Below, piece after piece: positions 1-5,931 of a DNA stretch of 21,572 nt. The stretch spans positions 1-21,572 of the forward strand of contig JBGVMW010000325.1 in NCBI GenBank assembly GCA_045125095.1. The letters are read 5' to 3'. The notes under the pieces are model-generated. The model was not told the DNA's origin. It did not search any database and saw only the letters and a list, made by a program, of their open reading frames with translations. Numbering within the stretch: position 1 is the stretch's first letter; every line of letters begins with the position of its first letter. Source of the DNA: JBGVMW01 sp045125095 (GTDB lineage: Bacteria; Bacillota; Clostridia; Lachnospirales; Lachnospiraceae). The position numbers and the translations under genes were made by a program.

Positions 1-144
1 AAAGACTTGAAAATAAAGCATTCTTGAGTGGGAAGGGATTGGGAATTAAGAGCGATTATTTTGAGTTTGGAGCTCATAGAGGGATTTTTTTAAGAATCCA
101 GTTCGTTGCCTTTTGATAATGTGAGAGAGTGCCTGATGACAACA

Positions 145-186
145 CAAATGCCGAAAACCTGTATTTATGCGGGTTTTCGGCATTTG
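145..186. terminator. Strong hairpin terminator at left edge
   Basis: A perfect 15-bp inverted repeat (145-159 with 172-186) with a 12-nt loop is followed by TTTTCTT, so it can terminate transcription entering from the left. Bases 1-144 hold no convincing gene. The order hairpin then 7-bp direct-repeat pair (198-215) is repeated at 17517-17584 beside the second integrase, which suggests this marks a mobile-element end. Confidence 0.7.
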
Positions 187-197
187 TTTTCTTAAAT

Positions 198-215
198 GGC
201 TCTACTTTGGCTCTA
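198..215 (+). repeat. Pair of GGCTCTA direct repeats, possible integrase arm site
   Basis: GGCTCTA occurs at 198-204 and 209-215, separated by 4 nt, so the copies are 11 bp apart (one helical turn). Pairs with the same geometry occur at 17374-17391 (GGTACTA) and 17567-17584 (GCTACTA). Tn916-like integrases bind short direct repeats near element ends through an AP2-like N-terminal domain. Assignment as an arm site is inference. Confidence 0.4.
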
Positions 216-233
216 TTTTTTTCTGTGTGTAGC

Positions 234-262
234 TTGACAAAAAATAGTAATGTGGGTATTAT
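234..262 (+). promoter_or_regulatory. Sigma-A promoter of the T-box leader
   Basis: TTGACA (234-239) and TATTAT (257-262) are separated by exactly 17 nt. Transcription would begin around 270, just before stem I of the T-box leader. Confidence 0.75.
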
Positions 263-270
263 GGTAGAAA

Positions 271-545
271 GCGATGAAGAGAGATAGTAAATATTTTGGA
301 TATCACAGAGAGGAGTTGTTTGGTGGAAAACTCCATTGAAGAAATATTGAACCAGTCTTGGAGCTGTGTACCGACTGATTTATTCATTAGGCTACACTGG
401 GAACGCCCATTACAGCGTCAGAGTATCGAAAGTAATTTCCGTACTTGCTAAGGTCTATATTGTGAAATATAGATGAATTAAGGTGGTAACACGAAGCTAT
501 TAGCTATCGTCCTTAAAATATATTTAAGGAGGGTAGCTTTTTTGA
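271..545 (+). promoter_or_regulatory. T-box riboswitch leader with attenuator
   Basis: This leader senses uncharged tRNA and controls transcription of the downstream methyltransferase. Visible landmarks are the stem I features AGTAAATATT (5' side), AGAGAGGAG, GGTGGAAAACTCC and GGAGCTGTG; an 8-bp hairpin at 453-471; the T-box AAGGTGGTAACACG (479-492); and a rho-independent terminator at 502-543 with a roughly 16-bp stem and T6 tail. AAGG of the T-box region can pair with CCTT inside the terminator stem, forming the antiterminator. The TGGT bulge would pair with a tRNA ending ACCA. The right side of the specifier loop reads GAACCAG (349-355), so CAG (Gln) or CCA (Pro) are candidate specifiers. 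I could not fix the register. Confidence 0.88.
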
Positions 546-586
546 TGCTTTAAAGTGTTATAAATCATAGGATTGGAGGCGTTTAT

Positions 587-1378
587 ATGAATTATGTTGT
601 TGAGAGTTATGAAAATTATAAAGAGGAAAATCGTTTGACTACGAATAATGCAAGGAAGATTGAATTTATAACCACTACTCGGGTTCTTGACGAAGTTATT
701 GATGCTAAGAGCAGAATATTAGACTGTGCAGCAGGAACAGGTATTTATGCATTTTGGCTTGCTGATAAAGGGCATGGTGTAACTGCTACTGACATCACAC
801 CAAGGCACATAGATATTATCAACCAGACGATTGCAACAAAACAATACTCTGTAAACACAGCAGTTTTGGATGCTACAGATATGTCCTGTTTTGAAGATGA
901 TACCTTTGATGTTGTTTTAAATATGGGACCTTTTTATCATTTGATTACAGAAAAACAGAGAGAAAAATGTCTGAAGGAATGTCTAAGAGTGTTAAGAAAA
1001 GGTGGACTTTTGGTTACAGCGTACATTCCAAGATACTATGTCTTTCAATATATTGCTATGAGCAATGAGAAATATGTAGATGAACATTTAGCAAAACAAC
1101 TTGTTGAAACAGGTATATTAAAGCATGATGATGAGAAGTGTTTTTGGACGGATACTTATTATTCATCAAAAGAGGAAATGGAATCAATTTATCAAAGATA
1201 TGGATTAGAAATTGTAGACCATTTTGCACAAGATGGTTTAGCACCTCTTTTATCGCAAAAGGTAGACCAATGGGATGAAAAACAGTTCAAAATTTGGTGT
1301 GATTACCATTATAGTGTATGTCGTGAACAGTCTGTTCTTGGTGCAAGTAACCATGTTATCATAATTGGCAGAAAATAA
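587..1378 (+). CDS. Class I SAM-dependent methyltransferase
   Basis: A 263-residue Rossmann-fold methyltransferase, probably cytosolic. The SAM-binding motif I is DCAAGTG (residues 46-52), with the acidic end of strand 2 at D69 in TATDITP. A motif IV-like segment FDVVLNMGPFYHL lies near 107-119, and a conserved LRKGGLLV follows. The start is supported by a GGAGG site about 8 nt upstream. The gene is directly downstream of the T-box terminator, so its expression should rise when a particular tRNA is uncharged, which is uncommon for a methyltransferase. The substrate cannot be told from sequence: a small molecule, tRNA or amino-acid derivative are all possible. It is followed by the type I toxin locus on the same strand. 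Confidence 0.85.
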   Translation: MNYVVESYENYKEENRLTTNNARKIEFITTTRVLDEVIDAKSRILDCAAGTGIYAFWLADKGHGVTATDITPRHIDIINQTIATKQYSVNTAVLDATDMSCFEDDTFDVVLNMGPFYHLITEKQREKCLKECLRVLRKGGLLVTAYIPRYYVFQYIAMSNEKYVDEHLAKQLVETGILKHDDEKCFWTDTYYSSKEEMESIYQRYGLEIVDHFAQDGLAPLLSQKVDQWDEKQFKIWCDYHYSVCREQSVLGASNHVIIIGRK

Positions 1379-1524
1379 TGAGATAGGAAAATGTAGTTTT
1401 TTCTTGCCGAAATACTAGTTAGTATGTTAGGATATTACTTAAGGAAAGTACCCATGACAGGGTGGTAGCCTCCCGAGTTTATGATACCGGTTCGCCGGAA
1501 TACATAGGAAGGGAGGTGGCGCCG

Positions 1525-1641
1525 ATGACAGCTTATGAAATCATTTCGATTTTTATTGGGATATTAGCTTTGCTGATGTCCTTTGGTAGCTTAATTGTAG
1601 CGTTGCTTGCCTTTCTCGATAAGAGAAACAAGCGAAAATAA
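1525..1641 (+). CDS. Holin-like type I toxin, 38 aa
   Basis: This short gene encodes MTAYEII, then a single hydrophobic helix (about residues 6-31), then a basic tail DKRNKRK. That layout is typical of the putative holin-like/Fst/TxpA membrane toxins of Firmicutes type I toxin-antitoxin systems. GGGAGG (1511-1516) lies 8 nt before the ATG. A weak promoter, TTGCCG (1404) with TAGGAT (1428), is possible upstream. The 5' leader contains CCGAGTTTA (1473-1481), complementary to TAAACTCGG (1700-1708) in the 3' region, so the mRNA could close end to end, as known type I toxin mRNAs do to stay translationally inert. A convergent antisense RNA covers the 3' region. Confidence 0.75.
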   Translation: MTAYEIISIFIGILALLMSFGSLIVALLAFLDKRNKRK

Positions 1642-1741
1642 AAATGCCTATCCTGTCTGCCAACAGGATAGGCGGTGTCCGTAAGGACATTATCTGACCT
1701 AAACTCGGAGCATCCACCTTTGGAGTGGGTGCTTTCTGTTT
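1640..1741 (-). ncRNA. Putative antisense antitoxin RNA
   Basis: On the minus strand a promoter at 1748-1776 would start an RNA near 1741. It runs leftward to a hairpin with a perfect 9-bp stem (CCTATCCTG/CAGGATAGG, about 1645-1671) followed on that strand by CATTTTTATTTT, a good intrinsic terminator. The roughly 100-nt product is complementary to the 3' end of the toxin message. This matches the convergent 3'-overlap arrangement of TxpA/RatA and Fst loci. Existence is inferred from the promoter and terminator, not observed. Confidence 0.6.
1710..1740 (+). terminator. Terminator of the toxin mRNA
   Basis: GCATCCAC (1710-1717) pairs with GTGGGTGC (1725-1732), one G-U pair, followed by a T-rich stretch. 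It would end the toxin message inside the region covered by the antisense RNA. Confidence 0.55.
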
Positions 1742-1747
1742 ACTTAG

Positions 1748-1776
1748 ATATTATCATGTTATCTTTGAGATTTCAA
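1748..1776 (-). promoter_or_regulatory. Promoter of the antisense antitoxin RNA
   Basis: On the minus strand TTGAAA (1776-1771) and TAATAT (1753-1748) are separated by exactly 17 nt. The site lies in the short gap between the stop of the XRE gene and the toxin 3' region. Confidence 0.6.
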
Positions 1777-1786
1777 GAAGTTTTGC

Positions 1787-2326
1787 TTAATTTGGATAAA
1801 TTTTCACAGTGAGCCTGTCTGTCCCTTTCTTCACTACCATGCTATCATCAAGCAGATGTTGCTTGATTTCTTCGATGTTTTCATTGATGTGTTGCAAGCT
1901 GGTATTGTATTCTTCTTCTGAATATTCATTTTTAGCATTTATCAAATTTTCTCGGATTTCCAACGCTTTCATATAAGTACATATTTTCTTGTTAATCATA
2001 TTGTTTTTAAAAAACATCTTTACAGTGGAAGGCTTGAAGTTCCCTTCTTCATCTTTTTCTGCTTCAAATTTCATATCAATCTGCTCGTCCATTTTAAATA
2101 GCAGGGATAGCACATCTGACACTGTTTCTATATCGAAATCCATAAAAATATTAATACTGATGCCTAGTGCATTGGAAATCTTTAGAAGCTGGTCTGGTTT
2201 GGGATTGCGAATACCATATTCATACTTCTTAATTGTAGCAGAGTTAATGCCGGATAATTGACCGAGCATTTCTTGCGATATTCCACGCATATTTCTAAAA
2301 TACTTGATTTTTTCTCCCGTAGTCAT
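1787..2326 (-). CDS. XRE-family repressor of the first element
   Basis: A 179-residue transcription regulator with an N-terminal Cro/CI-type helix-turn-helix (about residues 5-60: GISQEMLGQLSG, then the recognition helix NSATIKKYEYG) and a charged, helical C-terminal half that probably dimerises. An upstream ATG at 2341 exists, but a GGAGGAA ribosome site lies between it and the ATG at 2326, so the latter is the better start. The gene is divergent from the excisionase and integrase genes. The gap between them carries three copies of a GGACACA-N3-GTGT palindrome, one inside the rightward promoter. The obvious role is repression of excision and integration genes, as in other integrative elements. 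Confidence 0.82.
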   Translation of the reverse strand: MTTGEKIKYFRNMRGISQEMLGQLSGINSATIKKYEYGIRNPKPDQLLKISNALGISINIFMDFDIETVSDVLSLLFKMDEQIDMKFEAEKDEEGNFKPSTVKMFFKNNMINKKICTYMKALEIRENLINAKNEYSEEEYNTSLQHINENIEEIKQHLLDDSMVVKKGTDRLTVKIYPN

Positions 2327-2377
2327 AGCAACTTCCTCCATTCATTATTTCAGTCATATATGTATTCTATCATATCG

Positions 2378-2469
2378 GGACACATTTGTGTATAAAAAAT
2401 TAAAATAAATACTTGACGGACACAAAAGTGTACTGTATAATTCAAAACATAAAGGACACATAAGTGTAC
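2378..2469 (+). promoter_or_regulatory. Three-site operator with embedded sigma-A promoter
   Basis: Three near-palindromes share GGACACA-NNN-GTGTA: 2378-2392, 2418-2433 and 2454-2469. Their starts are 40 and 36 bp apart. The rightward promoter is TTGACG (2413-2418) with TATAAT (2436-2441), spacer 17 nt. The middle palindrome fills that spacer, so a bound repressor would block RNA polymerase. Binding by the adjacent XRE protein is inferred from position and symmetry. Confidence 0.8.
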
Positions 2470-2498
2470 CAAGGTAAAACAAGAGAGGAGATGGCAAT

Positions 2499-2690
2499 AT
2501 GGAGAATACAATGAAAATGTATGTGACCGCTGAGGAAGTTGCAGAACTGCTTGGAGTATCAAGAGGATACGCATATAAGATAATCCGAGGTTTGAATAAT
2601 GAACTGAAAGCAAAAGGTTTTCGTGTGATTTCAGGAAAAGTTCCTACGAAATATTTTCAGGAAAAATTCTATGGAATGGTAGTTGCGTAA
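2499..2690 (+). CDS. Excisionase-like helix-turn-helix protein
   Basis: A 63-residue protein with a MerR/excisionase-like winged helix: TAEEVAELLGVSRGYAYKIIRGLNNEL, then a basic C-terminal strand with KVPTKYFQEKFYG. It would bend DNA at the element ends and bias the integrase toward excision. GAGGAG precedes the ATG. It lies 29 nt upstream of the integrase in the same operon and under the repressed promoter at 2413-2441. A longer relative sits at 20070 in the second element and shares the LGV-x-x-x-x-AY-x-x-I and PxKYFxxKxYG patterns. Confidence 0.78.
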   Translation: MENTMKMYVTAEEVAELLGVSRGYAYKIIRGLNNELKAKGFRVISGKVPTKYFQEKFYGMVVA

Positions 2691-2719
2691 GACAGATAAC
2701 AGAGAGGAGATGATGGAAA

Positions 2720-3778
2720 ATGCCAGCTACAAGAGATGGAAAGATGTGGCGCTGCCAGTTCTACTATGAGGACTGGCAGGGAGTACGCCATAAGAAGAAT
2801 AAAAGAGGATTTAAAACAAAGGCAGAAGCTGAAGCATGGGAAAGAAATTTCCGGCAGCAACAGCAGAAAGATTTGGATATCAGCTTTGAAAACTTTGTGG
2901 AGATTTATTTTAAGGATATGGAGAATCGTTTAAGAGAAAGCACCATTATCAATAAAAGGTACGTCTTTGATTTAAAGGTAACACCATATTTTAAGAGCAA
3001 GAAAATGTGTGAAATTAAGACTTCAGATGTTAGGGCATGGCAGAATGCATTAATTAAAAAAGGATATGCGCCAACTTATTTGAAAAGTATCAATAATCAA
3101 CTGGCAGCCCTTTTCAATTATGCAGTCAAATACTATGACTTAAAAGATAATCCCTGCAGAAAGGCTGGAAGTATTGGTAAGAGCAAGGCTGATGAAATGG
3201 AGTTTTGGACAAAGCAGGAATTTAAAGAGTTTCTTCCGTCTATGGATGGAAAACCGGAAGCAAGAATGGCATTTCTGCTCTTATATTGGACAGGCATGAG
3301 AATTGGTGAATTGCTTGCTTTGACCTATGAGGACATTGATTTTGACAAGCGTATTATCACAATAAATAAGTCATACCAGCGTATCAATGGTAAAGACATG
3401 ATTACACCGCCTAAAACTCCAAAAAGTAATCGAAAAGTAACAATACCGCCGTTTTTAGCAGAAGAATTAAGGAAGTATTGCAGTGTACTGTATGGAATTA
3501 CTGCTAAAGAAAGAATGTTCCGGTTTACAAAATCATTTATGGAACATGAGATTGTAAGAGGAGTAAAAGAAACAGGAGTAAAACGTATCAGATTGCATGA
3601 TTTAAGACATTCCCATGCGTCATTGCTTGTAGAAATGGGCTTTCAGCCATTAGCGATTGCAGAACGTCTGGGGCATGAAAAGATTGAAACCACATTAAGC
3701 ACGTATTCGCATTTATATCCAAATAAACAGGCAGAATTGGCAGACCAGTTGGAACTTGCCAATGGAGAGGAGGAATAG
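2720..3778 (+). CDS. Tyrosine recombinase (integrase), first element
   Basis: A 352-residue integrase that cuts and rejoins element ends through a covalent phosphotyrosine intermediate. Residues 1-45 form an AP2-like arm-binding domain, about 50-140 the SAM-like core-binding domain, and 160-335 the catalytic domain. Visible catalytic residues are R194 (TGMRIGEL), K232 in the beta-hairpin, H293-x-x-R296 (HDLRHSH), H319 (LGHE) and nucleophile Y329 (TYSHLY), a complete set. GAGGAGATGATGGAAA gives the ribosome site. The MobC-like gene begins 2 nt after its stop. The integrase at 17660 is clearly homologous across the whole length but longer at the C-terminus. Confidence 0.93.
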   Translation: MPATRDGKMWRCQFYYEDWQGVRHKKNKRGFKTKAEAEAWERNFRQQQQKDLDISFENFVEIYFKDMENRLRESTIINKRYVFDLKVTPYFKSKKMCEIKTSDVRAWQNALIKKGYAPTYLKSINNQLAALFNYAVKYYDLKDNPCRKAGSIGKSKADEMEFWTKQEFKEFLPSMDGKPEARMAFLLLYWTGMRIGELLALTYEDIDFDKRIITINKSYQRINGKDMITPPKTPKSNRKVTIPPFLAEELRKYCSVLYGITAKERMFRFTKSFMEHEIVRGVKETGVKRIRLHDLRHSHASLLVEMGFQPLAIAERLGHEKIETTLSTYSHLYPNKQAELADQLELANGEEE

Positions 3779-3780
3779 CC

Positions 3781-4170
3781 ATGAGTGGAGGTCATAAATA
3801 TCCTACAATCAGTTTTCGAGTATCACCAAGAGAACGGGATGAGATAGAAGCAAAGATTACAGCTAGTGGAATGCAAAAGAAAGATTATTTTGTTCGTTCT
3901 TGTATCTACAACAGGGTATGTGTAGTAGGGAAAAAGGAAGTCATCTATAAGCTGGTAGAAGAATTACAGATTATGCAAATCAATATTTCTGATGTTGTGA
4001 AACAATTTGAACAGCAGGAAGTAACATTATCAGAGGAAGGACTAGAGCAAATGCGTAATGATTGTTTAGATATGCTCAAAGCTATTTTATGGATGTTAGA
4101 TGGTGCCAAATATCTATGGCAGGGAACAGATAGTAATAATGAAAAAAGCCCCAACAGCGGCAACTGTTAG
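3781..4170 (+). CDS. MobC-like relaxosome accessory protein
   Basis: A 129-residue protein with a ribbon-helix-helix start (ISFRVSPRERDEIEAKI, then a helix with KKDYFVRSCI) and a mostly helical remainder. This is the layout of plasmid and transposon MobC/MbeC-type accessory proteins that help the relaxase open the transfer origin. Its ribosome site lies inside the end of the integrase gene and only 2 nt separate the two, so they are translated together. Function as a relaxosome protein is inferred from fold and from the relaxase encoded 1.8 kb downstream. Confidence 0.62.
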   Translation: MSGGHKYPTISFRVSPRERDEIEAKITASGMQKKDYFVRSCIYNRVCVVGKKEVIYKLVEELQIMQINISDVVKQFEQQEVTLSEEGLEQMRNDCLDMLKAILWMLDGAKYLWQGTDSNNEKSPNSGNC

Positions 4171-4184
4171 GACTTAAGATAACA

Positions 4185-4269
4185 GGAAAATCTCTGTTAC
4201 CTATGCTTATTGAACTGCTAATATTCAATAAGATATGTATTTACAACACAAGTATAACAGAGGTTTTCC
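4185..4269 (+). repeat. Nested inverted repeats before the ATPase gene
   Basis: An outer 15-bp pair (4185-4199 with 4255-4269, one G-U) encloses an inner perfect 9-bp hairpin, CTTATTGAA (4206-4214) with TTCAATAAG (4224-4232). The whole can fold into one branched structure just upstream of the ATPase start at 4312. No T-tract follows, so it is not a simple terminator. Confidence 0.6.
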
Positions 4270-4311
4270 AACGTATCAACGAGAAATTTTACGAATGGAG
4301 GACATTGTGTT

Positions 4312-5322
4312 ATGGAAGAACAGAAAACAGAATTAAAGCTAATTAAAATGTCAGATGTGCAATCGCAGGAAATAGAGTGGCTATGGTTTCCCTTTATCCC
4401 TTATGGAAAGCTGACAATTATTCAAGGTGATCCAGGAGATGGAAAGACAACATTGGTGTTGAACATTGCAGCTAAACTGTCTAAGGGAGAAAGATTAGAT
4501 GAAAATATGAATATTACAGAACCAGTCAATGTTATCTATCAGACTGCGGAAGATGGACTTGCAGATACCGTAAAGCCAAGACTGGAGTTGGCAGGAGCAG
4601 ACTGTGAGAGAATAGCAGTTATTGATGAAAGCGAAAAATCACTTTCCATGATAGATGAAAGGTTGGAAGAAGCCATTGTTAAGATACAAGCAAAGTTATT
4701 GATTTTAGACCCGATACAGGCTTATTTAGGTGGTGGAATGGATATGAACCGGGCAAATGAAGCAAGGGATATGACAAAGAAGCTGGGAGCATTGGCAGAA
4801 AAGCATAAATGTGCAATCGTTCTTATCGGTCATATGAATAAAGCTGCCGGAAACAAAGCTGCTTACCGGGGCATGGGTTCCATTGATTTCTTTGCGGTAG
4901 CAAGAAGCGTATTGCTGGTGGGCAGAGTGGAAGGAGAACCGAATATCCGGGCTGTGGTGCAGATAAAAAATAATCTGGCAGCTTTCGGACATTCCAAAGC
5001 CTTTGAATTATCCGAGAATGGCTTTAAGTGGTTAGGAGATTATGAAATAACGGTGGATGAGGTTCTTGGCGGTATAGCACCAAAAGCAAATAAATTGGAG
5101 CAGGCAAAACAACTGCTCCGGGAACTGGCAGAAACATCAAATGCAGTGCAAAGCAATGAGATTTTTGAAATGGCAGATGAGCAGGGCATTTCAAAAAGAA
5201 CATTGGAAAATGCTAAAAAAGAACTTGGTATCCGGGCAAAGAAAATCAACAATTCATGGTATTGGGAACTGGATAAGATTAAGCTGGATTTGGGCAAGAA
5301 CGCAACAATGCAGACTATATAG
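4312..5322 (+). CDS. RepA-like AAA ATPase of the mobile element
   Basis: A 336-residue RecA-fold ATPase. Walker A is GDPGDGKTT (from residue 39), Walker B is LLILDP with D133, and a sensor-like segment IVLIGHMNKAAG follows. The C-terminal 80 residues look like a winged helix (SNEIFEMADEQGISKRTLENAKKELG). This combination resembles hexameric RepA/AAA_25 helicase-like proteins common in integrative and mobilizable elements, where they are thought to support replication of the excised circle. It follows the nested inverted repeats and precedes a small conserved gene and the relaxase region. The helicase role is inferred. A purely regulatory ATPase is possible. Confidence 0.8.
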   Translation: MEEQKTELKLIKMSDVQSQEIEWLWFPFIPYGKLTIIQGDPGDGKTTLVLNIAAKLSKGERLDENMNITEPVNVIYQTAEDGLADTVKPRLELAGADCERIAVIDESEKSLSMIDERLEEAIVKIQAKLLILDPIQAYLGGGMDMNRANEARDMTKKLGALAEKHKCAIVLIGHMNKAAGNKAAYRGMGSIDFFAVARSVLLVGRVEGEPNIRAVVQIKNNLAAFGHSKAFELSENGFKWLGDYEITVDEVLGGIAPKANKLEQAKQLLRELAETSNAVQSNEIFEMADEQGISKRTLENAKKELGIRAKKINNSWYWELDKIKLDLGKNATMQTI

Positions 5323-5336
5323 AAATTGCGGAGTTG

Positions 5337-5350
5337 AACCTTGCAAGGTT
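5337..5350. repeat. 14-bp perfect palindrome AACCTTGCAAGGTT
   Basis: This perfect palindrome sits in the 93-nt gap after the ATPase gene, among several TTGCGG/TTGCAA repeats. It may be a protein-binding site. No T-tract follows, so it does not look like a terminator. Confidence 0.4.
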
Positions 5351-5415
5351 GCAAAATCCATAGACATTGCGTTGTTGCGGTCTTGATAGCAAGAGGAAAG
5401 GATTGATGGATTGAT

Positions 5416-5649
5416 ATGAAAAATGTACAGATTCCGCAGGAACTTTTCATTGCACTTATGAAATATTTTCTGCTGGAGCAGGAGGAGTTGTTACCGGAAA
5501 TACAGAAAGGTCTTGAAAAGAAACTGGATGCACTGGTAATGAGAGAACTGTATACTAAGTATAAAACTGCGCCAAGCGAAGAAGAACGGGAAAAGGCACG
5601 TCTGGAATATTTGGACAAACGTGGTGTGCCGGAAAGCTTCCGCTGGTAG
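5416..5649 (+). CDS. Small conserved element protein, function unknown
   Basis: A 77-residue, highly charged, helical protein with no signal peptide or membrane segment. Its tail LEYLDKRGVPESFRW is proline-poor and ends in aromatic and basic residues. I recognise it only as a type of small protein found next to relaxase genes in Clostridia elements. No enzyme motif is visible. It lies between the RepA-like ATPase and the candidate oriT. The ribosome site is weak (GGAAAGG about 15 nt upstream), so translation may be coupled or inefficient. Confidence 0.6.
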   Translation: MKNVQIPQELFIALMKYFLLEQEELLPEIQKGLEKKLDALVMRELYTKYKTAPSEEEREKARLEYLDKRGVPESFRW

Positions 5650-5660
5650 TTTTGCTTAAT

Positions 5661-5885
5661 CGTAAATGACGGGTGCGTGGCACGCTCCCGTTAGATATGG
5701 TTAAGGAGAAATGCGGTGGTAGTGATACAGTGGACGTTTGCGGACACTGGCTGCCGTAGGCAGATTAGCCCCCGGCAGGGCGCAAAACCTGACTTGTCAG
5801 GTTGCATTTTTGATGCCGCAGGTGTCAAAAGTGCTTTTGCGTTACTTTCGGCGAAAGTAACAAAGCCTGTGTGCCTGTCGGCACA
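5661..5885 (+). other. Candidate origin of transfer (tandem hairpins)
   Basis: Five inverted repeats lie in about 220 bp directly before the relaxase gene: CGGGTGCGT/ACGCTCCCG (one mismatch, near 5669-5689), AACCTGAC/GTCAGGTT (5786-5803, 2-nt loop), CAAAA/TTTTG (5826-5839), GTTACTTTC/GAAAGTAAC (5841-5861, 3-nt loop) and TGTGCC/GGCACA (5870-5885). MOBV relaxases nick beside such hairpins upstream of their own genes. The nick site is not identifiable by eye. Confidence 0.5.
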
Positions 5886-5931
5886 AAATAGGACGGATAA
5901 AAAGAGAAAACGAAAGAGAGGTGTCAGCCTA

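Noticed and set aside
4255..4311. Riboswitch upstream of the RepA-like gene
   Set aside because: Nested stems are present, but I see no conserved motif of any known riboswitch class.
5040..5618. 192-aa minus-strand open frame
   Set aside because: It is a serine- and phenylalanine-rich shadow of the ATPase and the small 5416 gene, with no ribosome site or family likeness.
5716..5931. N-terminal extension of the relaxase frame
   Set aside because: It overlaps five inverted repeats, has cysteine- and proline-rich sequence unlike MOBV proteins, and a TTG with a ribosome site lies at 5932 just before the conserved domain.
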